From: Achromobacter sp. Root83
Lineage (GTDB): Bacteria; Pseudomonadota; Gammaproteobacteria; Burkholderiales; Burkholderiaceae_B
Length of the DNA stretch: 64,000 nucleotides
Reading direction: 5' to 3'
Assembly: GCF_001428845.1 (NCBI RefSeq)
Contig: NZ_LMIU01000012.1
Coordinates: 624,857 to 688,856, forward strand
Position 1 is the first letter of the stretch. Each line of letters begins with the position of its first letter. Of this stretch, positions 1 through 10,548 are shown piece by piece. The notes beneath the pieces are model-generated. The model was not told the DNA's origin and searched no databases. It worked only from the letters and a program-made list of their open reading frames with translations. The translations under genes and the position numbers were made by a program.

Positions 1-750
1 GTCACCCACACCAATGACCTGCTGTTGCGCCTGGACGCGTCGCTGGCGGCTCAGCGCCGTTTCATCGGCCATGCGGCGCACCAGCTACGCACGCCGCTAG
101 CCGGCCTGCGGCTGGAATCCGAGCTGATGCTGGCCCGCCCCTTGCCGGACGACGTGCGGGCCCGCGCGGAGCGCATCAAGGCGGTCAGCGACCGCATGAT
201 ACGGCTGGGCCAGCAACTGCTGGTGCTGGCGCGCGCCGACCCCAACGCCCGGCCACAGGACAGCTTTGTGCGCATCGATCTGTGCGAATGGGTAAGGGTT
301 CACGGCGCCGAATGGTTCCCGCGCGTGCGGGACGCGCATTACGAACTGGATCTGGCGGCGCCGGAATCCCCCATCTGGATCGATGCGGATCCCTTGCTGT
401 TGGCCGAACTGCTGGGCAACCTGATCGACAACGCGTTGCGCTACGGCAATCCGACGGGGCGCATCACGCTGATCGTCGGCGCCAATCCGCCGTCGCTGAC
501 GGTGGAAGACGACGGACCCGGCATTCCACCCGAAGAACGTGATCGCGTTTTTGAAGCGTTTTACCGGTCGCCCACCGCCACGGCGGGCGGCTCTGGCCTG
601 GGGCTGGCCATCGTGCGCGAGATCGCGCACGCGCACGGGGCCTGGTGGAAGCTCACCAGCCGCCCGGACTTTTCCGGAACGCGGTTGTCCGTCGTGTTTC
701 CCGGCCCCCGCAAAGGGGCCCAACTCACTCGTCAAGAACCCGCATCATGA
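1..750 (+). CDS. Sensor histidine kinase, C-terminal part (gene starts before the window)
   Basis: The reading frame is open from base 1, so the N-terminal sensor and membrane part lie outside. What remains is the transmitter. The dimerisation and phosphoacceptor box has its His codon at 79-81, in HQLRTPL. It is followed by an N-box (LLGNLIDNALRYG), a G1 box (VEDDGPGIP), an F-box (FEAFYRS) and a G2 box (GSGLGLAIV). The FIGHAAHQLRTPL wording resembles TctE/QseC-type kinases, so a carboxylate or metal sensor is possible, but the sensor domain is missing. The stop codon overlaps the kup start (ATGA), which suggests translational coupling. The partner response regulator would be expected upstream, outside the window. 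Confidence 0.93.
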   Translation, partial: VTHTNDLLLRLDASLAAQRRFIGHAAHQLRTPLAGLRLESELMLARPLPDDVRARAERIKAVSDRMIRLGQQLLVLARADPNARPQDSFVRIDLCEWVRVHGAEWFPRVRDAHYELDLAAPESPIWIDADPLLLAELLGNLIDNALRYGNPTGRITLIVGANPPSLTVEDDGPGIPPEERDRVFEAFYRSPTATAGGSGLGLAIVREIAHAHGAWWKLTSRPDFSGTRLSVVFPGPRKGAQLTRQEPAS

Positions 751-2675
751 GCCAGGGTACGGTTAGTGCTCCTTCTTCGTCCGCCGGTCACCCAGGCGGC
801 GCGCATGCGCCTTCGTCGCGTGCGGCCCTTGTCCTTGGGGCGCTGGGCGTGGTGTACGGGGATATAGGCACCAGCCCCTTGTACACGCTGCGCGCCTGCC
901 TGACAGGCCTGAGCGTGCACACTGACCTGGAGCCGGCCCATCTGCTGGGTGTGCTGTCCATCCTGTTCTGGATGCTGATGGTGGTGGTGTCGGTGAAATA
1001 CGTGACCCTGGTGCTGCGCGCGGACAACCGCGGAGAAGGCGGCACGCTGGCGCTGCTGGAGCTGGCCGTGCGGGCGCGCGAGGGCAAGCTGCGCTGGGTG
1101 CTGATCGTGCTGGGCATATTCGGTGCGGCGCTGTTCTATGGCGACAGCATGATCACGCCTGCCATTTCGGTGCTGTCGGCGCTGGAGGGCATCAGCATCG
1201 TTTCGCACCAACTGGACGCCTGGGTGGTGCCGATCGCGCTGGTGGTGCTGGTTGCGCTGTTTGCGATCCAGTCTCGCGGCACCGGCGTGATGGGCAAGCT
1301 GTTCGGGCCGGTGATGCTCTTGTGGTTCGGCACGCTGGCTGTCCTGGGCGCCTGGCAGATCTGGCAGAACCCGGACGTGCTGGCGGCGCTGAACCCGATG
1401 TATGGCTTGCGGTTCATCGTCGAGTCTCCGCGGATCAGTTTCGTGTTGCTGGGCGCGGTGGTGCTGGCGCTGACCGGCGCCGAAGCGCTGTACGCCGACA
1501 TGGGGCACTTCGGCCGTCCCGCGATCCGCAGCGCCTGGTTCAGCATGGTGCTGCCGTCGCTGACGCTGTGCTATTTCGGCCAGGGCGCGCTATTGCTGCG
1601 CGATCCCACCGCGATCCGCAATCCATTCTTCATGATGGCCCCCGAGTGGGGGCTGGCGCCGCTGGTGGCGCTTGCCACCGTCGCGACCATCGTCGCCTCG
1701 CAGGCGGTGATCTCCGGGGCCTATTCGGTGACGCGCCAGGCGGTGCAGTTGGGCTTCTGGCCGCGCATGCAGATCCTGCATACATCGGCGGTCGAAAAGG
1801 GCCAGATCTACCTGCCGCAAGTCAACGCGCTGCTGTTGTGCGCCGTGCTGGTCCTGGTGTTGTGGTTTCGCAAATCGGACGATCTGGCTGCGGCCTACGG
1901 GTTCGCGGTCACGGGCACGATGTTGACGACATCGGTGCTGGCCTTCGCGGTGCTGCCGCGTGGCAGCACCGGCTTCAAGCGCATGCTGTGGTTCACGGGA
2001 TTGGGCTTGCTGCTGTTGCTCGACGTGCTGCTGTTTTCCGCCAATGTCTTGAAGATTCCGGAAGGCGGCTGGCTGCCGCTGGTGGTGGCGATCGCCGTGT
2101 TCACGCTGATGATGACGTGGCGCCGCGGCCGCCGGCTGCTGTCCGACATGCAGCAGCGGGACCGCCAGCCGCTCAAGGAATTCATGGCGCAGCTCGAGGA
2201 ATATCCGCCTTCACGCGTGCCGGGCACCGCCATTTTCATGACCATGAATTCGGGCAACGTGCCGCCGGCGCTGCTGCACAACCTGAAGCACAACAAGGTG
2301 CTGCATGATCATGTGCTGTTCTTGACGATCCTGGTAGCCGATGTGCCGTACGTGTCGCCCGAAGAACGGTTCGTGGTGGAAAAGCTGAGCGCGTCGAGCT
2401 GGACGGCGACGGTGAATTACGGCTTCAAGGAAGACCCCGACGTGCCGGAGGCGCTGCGGCTGGTGGCCGAGGCGTATCCGGAGCTGGATCTGGAACCGAT
2501 GCGCACGTCTTTCTTCCTGTCGCGCCAGACGGTGGTGGCGGCGAAGAAGCCGGCCTTGTCGCGGTGGCGGCGGACTGTGTTTTCGTTCATGGCGCGCAAT
2601 TCCACGCGCAGCACGAAGTTCTTCAAGATCCCGGCGAACCGGGTGGTGGAAATGGGGATGCAGGTGGAGTTGTAG
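747..2675 (+). CDS. kup: Low-affinity potassium transporter Kup (KUP/HAK/KT family)
   Basis: The protein has 642 residues, close to the usual 620-640 of bacterial Kup. Kup is an inner-membrane K+/H+ symporter. The family signature GVVYGDIGTSPLYTL is near the N terminus. About 12 hydrophobic segments follow, including the GDSMITPAISVLSALEG segment, then a hydrophilic cytoplasmic C-terminal domain of about 170 residues. The chosen ATG overlaps the stop of the sensor kinase. Upstream in-frame starts would run into the kinase gene and add a non-Kup extension. The protein ends in MGMQVEL, as is usual for the family. The coupling to a histidine kinase is probably a local arrangement; I see no evidence that the kinase senses potassium. 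Confidence 0.95.
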   Translation: MSQGTVSAPSSSAGHPGGAHAPSSRAALVLGALGVVYGDIGTSPLYTLRACLTGLSVHTDLEPAHLLGVLSILFWMLMVVVSVKYVTLVLRADNRGEGGTLALLELAVRAREGKLRWVLIVLGIFGAALFYGDSMITPAISVLSALEGISIVSHQLDAWVVPIALVVLVALFAIQSRGTGVMGKLFGPVMLLWFGTLAVLGAWQIWQNPDVLAALNPMYGLRFIVESPRISFVLLGAVVLALTGAEALYADMGHFGRPAIRSAWFSMVLPSLTLCYFGQGALLLRDPTAIRNPFFMMAPEWGLAPLVALATVATIVASQAVISGAYSVTRQAVQLGFWPRMQILHTSAVEKGQIYLPQVNALLLCAVLVLVLWFRKSDDLAAAYGFAVTGTMLTTSVLAFAVLPRGSTGFKRMLWFTGLGLLLLLDVLLFSANVLKIPEGGWLPLVVAIAVFTLMMTWRRGRRLLSDMQQRDRQPLKEFMAQLEEYPPSRVPGTAIFMTMNSGNVPPALLHNLKHNKVLHDHVLFLTILVADVPYVSPEERFVVEKLSASSWTATVNYGFKEDPDVPEALRLVAEAYPELDLEPMRTSFFLSRQTVVAAKKPALSRWRRTVFSFMARNSTRSTKFFKIPANRVVEMGMQVEL

Positions 2676-2770
2676 TGGAATCCTGGAACGGCATGCCAGC
2701 AAGACAGCGCGAATGACATCGGGGCCGAGCGCACTCTTGGTTCGTGTTTATAGGCCGATTCAAAGAGGCT

Positions 2771-3772
2771 TCAGGAATTGCGCGACTGTGCGGTGGGCGG
2801 CCGATCAAGAATTTCCTCATTTCCAAAATGCTTGCGATACGTCCCTGGCGACAGGCCGACCACCGTCTTGAAAGCGACGCGGAAGGTGTCCGCCGAGGTA
2901 AATCCGCAGGTCTGCGCGATGAATGCAGTGCTGTGCCTGGTGCGCTCTAGAAGCGCGCGTGCCTGGCGGACGCGTTCCTGTTGCAGCCATTCCTTGGGCG
3001 ACTGTCCGCTCGTTTGCTTGAAGCGTCGTTGAAACGTGCGCTCGCTCATGGCGGCCTTGTTCGCCATTTCCGTGACGCTAATAGGTTGGCTTAGGTTTTC
3101 CCTTGCCCACTGAAGTGCCCGAGTTAGCTCGTTACGAGGCAACTTGTTCATGGGCAGAGTGATGAATTGAGACTGCCCGCCTGATCGGTGCGGCGCCATC
3201 ACCAAACGTCTCGCCACTGTATTCGCGACATGGAAGCCGTGGTCCCGCGCAACTAAATGCAGGCAGGCATCGATTCCTGCCGCGCTTCCTGCCGAGGTAA
3301 TCAGTTGCCCCTCGTCAACATAAAGAACATTGGAATCCACCTTGATCGCCGGATAGCGTAGGGCAAGCTCATCCGCCAATTGCCAATGGGTGGTCGCACG
3401 CCGGCCGTCGAGCAGCCCCGTTGCCGCCAGAAGAAAAGCGCCGGAACAGATGGACAGGAGTCTCGCTCCGTTTGCATGGGCCACGCGCAAGGCGTCCAGC
3501 AATGGCTGCGGCGGGGCATCGCTCTGGCTGCGCCATCCCGGAATAATGATGGTTCTGGCCGCTGGCAATGCGTCGATTCCGGTATCGCTCGTTATGTGAA
3601 TGCCACCCGATGCCCGCATCTGGCCGTCGTCCACGCCAACCACGGCGTGCTTGTACCAGGGTATATCCAGTTCCGGCCGAGGTAGGCCAAAGATCTCTAC
3701 GGAAATTCCGAACTCGAAGGTGCAAAGCCCGTGATATGCCAGTGTGGCCACGAGTCCTGGTTCACTCAACAT
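2771..3772 (-). CDS. GlxA/FtrA-like transcriptional regulator (DJ-1/PfpI domain plus AraC-type HTH)
   Basis: The protein has 333 residues. Residues about 1-190 form a DJ-1/PfpI-like domain with the nucleophile-elbow motif SICSGAFLLAATGLLDGRRATTHW. Residues about 215-315 are an AraC-type DNA-binding domain with two helix-turn-helix units (SERTFQRRFKQTSGQSP and TCGFTSADTFRVAFK). This is the GlxA architecture, annotated as FtrA in many proteobacteria; members often respond to nitrogenous metabolites. It is divergent from the semialdehyde dehydrogenase at 3937 across 164 bp, so that gene is the natural target. Base composition is visibly less GC-rich than in flanking kup and argG. The target is inferred from position only. 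Confidence 0.88.
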   Translation of the reverse strand: MLSEPGLVATLAYHGLCTFEFGISVEIFGLPRPELDIPWYKHAVVGVDDGQMRASGGIHITSDTGIDALPAARTIIIPGWRSQSDAPPQPLLDALRVAHANGARLLSICSGAFLLAATGLLDGRRATTHWQLADELALRYPAIKVDSNVLYVDEGQLITSAGSAAGIDACLHLVARDHGFHVANTVARRLVMAPHRSGGQSQFITLPMNKLPRNELTRALQWARENLSQPISVTEMANKAAMSERTFQRRFKQTSGQSPKEWLQQERVRQARALLERTRHSTAFIAQTCGFTSADTFRVAFKTVVGLSPGTYRKHFGNEEILDRPPTAQSRNS

Positions 3773-3824
3773 TGTCGCGAAACCTCTGGTTATTGTCGGC
3801 TTTTTCAGCGTGCATGGACTGCTC

Positions 3825-3841
3825 GATATTTAGAATATATC
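3825..3841. promoter_or_regulatory. AT-rich inverted repeat between divergent genes
   Basis: GATAT and ATATC arms are separated by 7 bases inside an AT-rich patch between the GlxA-like regulator and the orphan asd gene. It could be an operator or simply the overlapping promoter region. The arms are only 5 bp, so this is weak. Confidence 0.3.
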
Positions 3842-3936
3842 AGTGCTTGAGACGGGCTTTCGGTTCCTGATGGTTCCGTCGTCAGGGTGGCTAATGCGCG
3901 GGAACAGAGGCTTGCCGCTTTCGGGAAAAATGGAAC

Positions 3937-4923
3937 ATGAGAATTGCTGTTGTCGGTTGCACGGGCGCCGTAGGAATGACAATGCTTGAATTGCTGCAGG
4001 ACACATCATTCGAAGTGGTTTGCATGGCATCGCAACAATCTGTGGGCCGGCCGCTTGAAATCGGGAAGCACCAATACAGGATCGAGCCGTTCTCTGTTGA
4101 GGCCTGTGCCGATTGCGACGTGGTCTTTCTGTGCGTCTCTGGCGAGTTCTCGTTGGAGTATGGGCCGGCGCTGGCGCAGGCATCTGTTGTCATTGATAAC
4201 TCTTCAGCGTTCCGGTATCACATCGATGTCCCTTTGCTGGTCCCGCCTATCAACGGCGGTACCTATCGCGGCGAGAAGCTGATCGCAAATCCGAACTGTT
4301 CCTCCGCAATTGCGCTCATGGTGCTGGGGCCCCTGCATCAGGCATTCGGCCTGGAAAGCGCCATCATTTCGACTTATCAAGCTGCCAGCGGCGCGGGCCA
4401 ACCCGCGATGGTCGAGCTTCGTAAGCGCGTGCAGGGGTTTGACGAGTATGGCCAGGACAATTCCAGCGAGTATTTTTCACACAATCTCGCGTTTAACGTC
4501 ATTCCTCAGGTGGATCGTTTCGAGGACAATCTCTACACGCGTGAAGAAATGAAGGTGGTGTGGGAACTGAGAAAGGTTCTGGACGAGCCCGCACTGGCAA
4601 TCAGCGTTACGGCGGTGAGGGTGCCTACTTTGCGTTCTCATGCTGAAAGCCTGACCTTGAAGTTCAGCCGTCCCATTCGGTCGCTCGCAGCCATTCGCGA
4701 GATGCTCGGGCGAGCGCCGGGAGTGGAAGTTGTGGATGCGCCTGGCAAGCAGCGCTACCCGATGCCCATGACCTCCACGTACAAGCACGCGGTCGAGGTG
4801 GGAAGAATTCGCCACAACCTGATTTATGGTGAGTATGGTCTTGATATTTTCATCAGCGGTGACCAACTGCTTCGTGGTGCCGCACTGAACGCCTTCGAGA
4901 TCATGCAAGTGGCGCTGCAATAA
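3937..4923 (+). CDS. Aspartate-semialdehyde dehydrogenase family protein (probable second copy)
   Basis: The protein has 328 residues. It has an N-terminal NAD(P)-binding loop (GCTGAVGMTMLELL) and the catalytic cysteine motif NPNCSSAIA. YQAASGAGQ, the basic/His segment RSHAESLTLKF and the family C terminus (LLRGAALNAFEIMQ) follow. Known family members reduce L-aspartyl-4-phosphate to the semialdehyde on the way to Lys, Thr, Met and diaminopimelate. In related genomes the housekeeping asd usually sits with leuB, so this isolated copy is probably a paralogue; that cannot be checked here. Codon use is less GC-rich than in neighbours. No aspartokinase is nearby, so the physiological substrate is uncertain. 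Regulation by the divergent GlxA-like protein is likely. Confidence 0.88.
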   Translation: MRIAVVGCTGAVGMTMLELLQDTSFEVVCMASQQSVGRPLEIGKHQYRIEPFSVEACADCDVVFLCVSGEFSLEYGPALAQASVVIDNSSAFRYHIDVPLLVPPINGGTYRGEKLIANPNCSSAIALMVLGPLHQAFGLESAIISTYQAASGAGQPAMVELRKRVQGFDEYGQDNSSEYFSHNLAFNVIPQVDRFEDNLYTREEMKVVWELRKVLDEPALAISVTAVRVPTLRSHAESLTLKFSRPIRSLAAIREMLGRAPGVEVVDAPGKQRYPMPMTSTYKHAVEVGRIRHNLIYGEYGLDIFISGDQLLRGAALNAFEIMQVALQ

Positions 4924-4973
4924 AACGGGCTGTTCGTTTGCTTGGTTCGCCTGCCCGTTGTGGCGGTTGCAAC

Positions 4974-5014
4974 AAAAAAGCCCTCCTTAGCTCAATGCAG
5001 AGGAGGGCTTTTTT
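4974..5014. terminator. Bidirectional rho-independent terminator
   Basis: AAAAAAGCCCTCCT pairs with AGGAGGGCTTTTTT around a 13-base loop. There is an A run on one side and a T run on the other. It lies between the convergent asd-like gene and argG and can serve both. Confidence 0.92.
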
Positions 5015-5028
5015 AACGAGTCGAAGAA

Positions 5029-7432
<2,404 letters not shown>

Positions 7433-7448
7433 ACGATATTTAATTTAT

Positions 7449-7472
7449 CTATATCTGAAATATAAGATATAG
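7449..7472. promoter_or_regulatory. Putative LysR operator: perfect 8-bp inverted repeat, 8-bp spacer
   Basis: CTATATCT at 7449-7456 pairs with AGATATAG at 7465-7472. The site is in an AT-rich island of the 97-bp gap between the lysR gene and the amidohydrolase. It begins 17 bases before the lysR start codon, so it overlaps the regulator's own promoter. Direct observation for the repeat, inference for the function. Confidence 0.65.
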
Positions 7473-7529
7473 CATTGTTTGGTAGTCCGCAATCCGGGAG
7501 GATGACGCTTTCAATTTAGGAACCCGCCC

Positions 7530-8396
7530 GTGCCCGATTGCCGTCCCCCGCTTGCGTCGCCTTCCCGTCCCCGCCATGCGCTGCCGCCTGGCGCCTGCGA
7601 CGCGCATTGCCATGTCTTTGGGCCGGGCGACGTGTTTCCGTATGCGGCGGGCCGTTCCTATACGCCGCCCGACGCGCCGTACGCCTCGATGGCGGCGCTG
7701 CATGCGCACCTGGGCGTGGAACGCGCCGTGGTGGTGCAGGCCAATTGCCACGGCGGGGACCATACCGCCTTGCTGGACGCGCTGGCGCGAAGCGGCGGCC
7801 GCTATCGCGGCGTGGCGCTGCTGGGCGCCGATGCGACCGAAGCCGGCGTGGCGGCGCTGCATGAGGGGGGCGTGCGGGCCGCCCGGTTCAATTTCGTGCC
7901 GCATCTGGGCGGGGCGCCCGATCCCGCGGTCTTCGATCGCGTTGTTGCGCTGATCGCGCCTCTGGGCTGGCATCTGTGCCTGCACGTGGACGGCGCGATG
8001 CTGCCTGAATTGCTGCCTCGCCTGCTGGCGCTGCCGGTGCCGTTCGTGGTGGATCACATGGGACGCCTGAAGGCGGCTGATGGATTGCAGTCGCCCGCGA
8101 TGCGCGCCTTGCTGAGCCTGGCCGCCGTGCCGCAGGCGTGGGTCAAGGTGTCTGGCATCGACCGCATCGCGTCTGGCCGGCGGCCATTCGCCGAGGGCGT
8201 TCCCTTTGTGCGTGCGCTGGTCGAGGCGATGCCGGACCGCACCCTGTGGGGCACGGACTGGCCGCACCCCAACGTGGCGGGCGACATGCCCGACGACGGC
8301 GAACTGGTGGATACGTTTTTTGAAGCATGTCCCGATGCCGGGCTGCGCCAGCGCGTGCTGGTGGACAACCCGGCGCGGCTGTACGGATTTCAGTAG
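7530..8396 (+). CDS. Amidohydrolase family protein (COG3618 / PDC-hydrolase-like lactonase)
   Basis: The protein has 288 residues with a TIM-barrel amidohydrolase fold. The N-terminal metal/active-site motif is DAHCHVFGP and the C-terminal catalytic aspartate motif is GTDWPHPN. HVDG and VDHMGR lie between. The closest known types hydrolyse lactones, such as 2-pyrone-4,6-dicarboxylate or sulfomuconolactone. The GTG start is preceded by AGGA at a good distance. It leads an operon with a Bug binding protein, a carboxymuconolactone-decarboxylase-like protein and an EthD-like protein, all under the divergent LysR. Substrate unknown; a ring-cleavage lactone is the best inference. Confidence 0.85.
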   Translation: MPDCRPPLASPSRPRHALPPGACDAHCHVFGPGDVFPYAAGRSYTPPDAPYASMAALHAHLGVERAVVVQANCHGGDHTALLDALARSGGRYRGVALLGADATEAGVAALHEGGVRAARFNFVPHLGGAPDPAVFDRVVALIAPLGWHLCLHVDGAMLPELLPRLLALPVPFVVDHMGRLKAADGLQSPAMRALLSLAAVPQAWVKVSGIDRIASGRRPFAEGVPFVRALVEAMPDRTLWGTDWPHPNVAGDMPDDGELVDTFFEACPDAGLRQRVLVDNPARLYGFQ

Positions 8397-8416
8397 TCAT
8401 TCAACGAGGAGACATC

Positions 8417-9370
8417 ATGTTCAAGAAAATACTGTCGGCCGGCTTACTGAGCCTGGCCGCCGTGGGCGCCGCGCAAGCGGACGGCCCGGTCCGCCTGATT
8501 ATCGCTTTCCCGCCGGGCGGCCCGGTGGATCTGGTGGGCCGCGTGCTGGCCGAGCAATTGGGCAAGGAGCTCAAGCAGCAGGTCATCGTCGAGAACAAGG
8601 CGGGGGCCAACGGCAATATCGCCGCCGCCTATGTGGCCAAGGCGCCGGCCGACGGCTCGGTGCTGTTCCTGACCAGCGTGGGGGCGGTGTCCATCAGCCC
8701 GGCGCTTTACAAGGACCTGCCTTACGACCCGGTGCGCGATTTTGCGCCGGTGTCCCGTGTGGTGAACAACGCGACGGTATTCGTGGTGAACCCGTCCAAC
8801 CCCGCGACCGACGCGGCGGACTTCGTCAAGAAGTCGCGGGCCGCCTCGCAATCCGTGGCCATCGGTTCGTCGGGCATTGGGAGCATTCCGCACCTGACCC
8901 TGGAAATGTTCGCCGATTCCAGCAAGGCCAACGTGCTGCACGTGCCGTACAAGGGCGCGGCGCCGGTCATCAATGACGTGATGGGCAACCAGGTGTCCGG
9001 CTTTTTTGGAGACGTGCCGGGCCTGATCGGCCACATCCAGGGCGGCAAGCTGAAACCCCTGGGCATCGCCGCGGCGACTCGCCATCCGCTCCTGCCCGAC
9101 GTGAAAACGCTGGCCGAGCAGGGCATTGCCGGTGTGGAATCCAACAACTGGTATGGCATCGTGGCACCCGCCGCGACGCCCGCGGCCACCGTGGAAAAGC
9201 TGAACCAGGCCCTGCGCGCCGCGCTGGGCAACGAAGCCGTGCGCGCCAGGCTGGAGAAGTTCGGCGCCCAGGCCGCGCCCAGCAGTCCGCAGGAACTGGC
9301 CGCGCTGATCGCGTCTGACCGCGAAAAGTGGACCACGCTGATCCAGCGCAAGAACATTCGTCCGGAGTGA
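8417..9370 (+). CDS. Bug/TctC-family tripartite tricarboxylate transporter substrate-binding protein
   Basis: The protein has 317 residues. A signal peptide (MFKKILSAGLLSLAAVGAAQA) is followed by the Bug hallmark RLIIAFPPGGPVDLVGRVLAEQL and the ENKAGANGNIAA loop. Bug proteins are periplasmic binders of carboxylates and related small acids, and are massively expanded in Bordetella and Achromobacter. No TctA/TctB membrane subunits are nearby, as is usual for these orphans. The start codon is preceded by ACGAGGAGA. Within this operon it probably binds the acid degraded by the neighbouring enzymes. Confidence 0.93.
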   Translation: MFKKILSAGLLSLAAVGAAQADGPVRLIIAFPPGGPVDLVGRVLAEQLGKELKQQVIVENKAGANGNIAAAYVAKAPADGSVLFLTSVGAVSISPALYKDLPYDPVRDFAPVSRVVNNATVFVVNPSNPATDAADFVKKSRAASQSVAIGSSGIGSIPHLTLEMFADSSKANVLHVPYKGAAPVINDVMGNQVSGFFGDVPGLIGHIQGGKLKPLGIAAATRHPLLPDVKTLAEQGIAGVESNNWYGIVAPAATPAATVEKLNQALRAALGNEAVRARLEKFGAQAAPSSPQELAALIASDREKWTTLIQRKNIRPE

Positions 9371-9372
9371 CC

Positions 9373-9903
9373 ATGACCGCCAGCCGAGTCTCCCCCGTTG
9401 TGCCGGGCACCCGCCCGGAACTGGCCACGCTGGAGGCGCGCATCGCCGCCGCCCGCGGCAGGATATCGCCGTTGTACCAGGTGCTGCTGAACAGTCCGGC
9501 CGTGGTGGAAGGCTGGGAGGCCATGCTGACGGCCATCCGGCAGAAGACCTCGCTGCCGCCGCGCTTGCGCGAACTGATCATCCTGCGCGTGGCGACCCTG
9601 AACAATGCGCCATACGAGTTCGAGGCGCACGTGCCGCACGCGCTGGCGGGCGGCATGCCCCAGGCGGTGATCGACGCCCTGCGCGGCAATCCCGCGCCGG
9701 ACCGGATGCAGGGCCTGGCGCCGGGCGAAGCCGAGGTGCTGGCGTTGACCGACGCCATGACACGCGACATCGACGTGCCGGACGCAGTGTTCGCGCCGCT
9801 ACGCGAGCGCTACGATGATGCGCAGCTGGTGGAGCTGGCCGCGACGGTGGGTGCGTACAACATGGTGTCGCGCTTTCTGGTGGCCCTGCGGGTCGGGCAT
9901 TGA
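9373..9903 (+). CDS. Carboxymuconolactone decarboxylase family protein
   Basis: The protein has 176 residues and an AhpD-like all-helical fold: LPPRLRELIILRVATLNNAPYEFEAHVPHALAGGMP. The E-x-x-H element (EFEAH) is present. The CxxC pair of redox-active AhpD proteins is absent, so a thiol peroxidase-partner role is unlikely; a decarboxylase, isomerase or lactone-handling role fits better. It begins 2 bases after the stop of the Bug gene. The third gene of the LysR-controlled operon. Confidence 0.85.
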   Translation: MTASRVSPVVPGTRPELATLEARIAAARGRISPLYQVLLNSPAVVEGWEAMLTAIRQKTSLPPRLRELIILRVATLNNAPYEFEAHVPHALAGGMPQAVIDALRGNPAPDRMQGLAPGEAEVLALTDAMTRDIDVPDAVFAPLRERYDDAQLVELAATVGAYNMVSRFLVALRVGH

Positions 9904-9915
9904 AAGGAGATGACT

Positions 9916-10476
9916 GTGCAGGAAACGATATTGCTGGTGTCGCTGGGCGAGCGCTTCGACGAGGCGCGCGCGCGGGATCTGGCCGCCCGTCTGACCGACG
10001 GCCTGGCGGGAGCGCAGCTCAGCGCGTTCGCGGCGCTGGACGCCGACGACACCTATATCTATGTGACGGGGAAGCAGGCGCTGCCTGAGATCCAGGCCCG
10101 CCTGGCCGAGCTGCTTCCCGGCGCCCATGCCCGGGTGCTGCACCGGACGCTGGATCTGGCCGGGGCGTCGGCCGGGCAGGACGCGCCGTGGCACTACATC
10201 GTCGAAACCGATGTGCTGCCCGAAGCGGATGCCGACCTGAACGCCTGGTACGACCAGGAGCATCTGCCCGGCCTGGCGTCAGTGCCCGGTACGGTGCGCG
10301 CGCAACGCTATGAATGCCGCGACGAGTCGCCGCGCTACCTGGCTTGCTATGACCTGCATACCCAGGAAACCTTCGGCAGCCCGCCGTGGCTGGCCGTGCG
10401 CGCAAGCGACTGGAGCAGCCGTGTGCGGCCATCGTTTTGCAACACGCGGCGCACGATGTTCAAAAAGATCCTGTAG
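9916..10476 (+). CDS. Hypothetical protein with EthD-like dimeric alpha-beta barrel features
   Basis: The protein has about 186 residues and I do not recognise a named family. The second half has NAWYDQEHLPGLASVPGTVRAQRYE, typical of EthD-like or antibiotic-monooxygenase-type ferredoxin-fold proteins. The first half (ETILLVSLGERFDEARARDLAARL) may be a second copy of the fold. AAGGAG at 9904-9909 directly abuts the ATG at 9910 but lies 6 bases from the GTG at 9916, so I prefer the GTG start; ATG 9910 would add two residues. Last gene of the operon, ending 16 bases before a strong terminator. Confidence 0.7.
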   Translation: MQETILLVSLGERFDEARARDLAARLTDGLAGAQLSAFAALDADDTYIYVTGKQALPEIQARLAELLPGAHARVLHRTLDLAGASAGQDAPWHYIVETDVLPEADADLNAWYDQEHLPGLASVPGTVRAQRYECRDESPRYLACYDLHTQETFGSPPWLAVRASDWSSRVRPSFCNTRRTMFKKIL

Positions 10477-10492
10477 CGCCTGCTAGCGGAAA

Positions 10493-10534
10493 GCAGAGGG
10501 GCCCGGACATCAGGCGATGTCCGGGCCCCTCTGC
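10493..10534. terminator. Long perfect hairpin between convergent operons
   Basis: An 18-bp perfect stem (GCAGAGGGGCCCGGACAT and its complement) encloses a 6-base loop. It sits between the end of the catabolic operon and the end of argF. There is no long T run, but its position and strength suggest a shared bidirectional terminator. Confidence 0.8.
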
Positions 10535-10548
10535 CTTGCGGATCCGGT

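Noticed and set aside
9373-9903. AhpD alkylhydroperoxidase
   Set aside because: The CxxC redox pair is absent and no ahpC gene is near.
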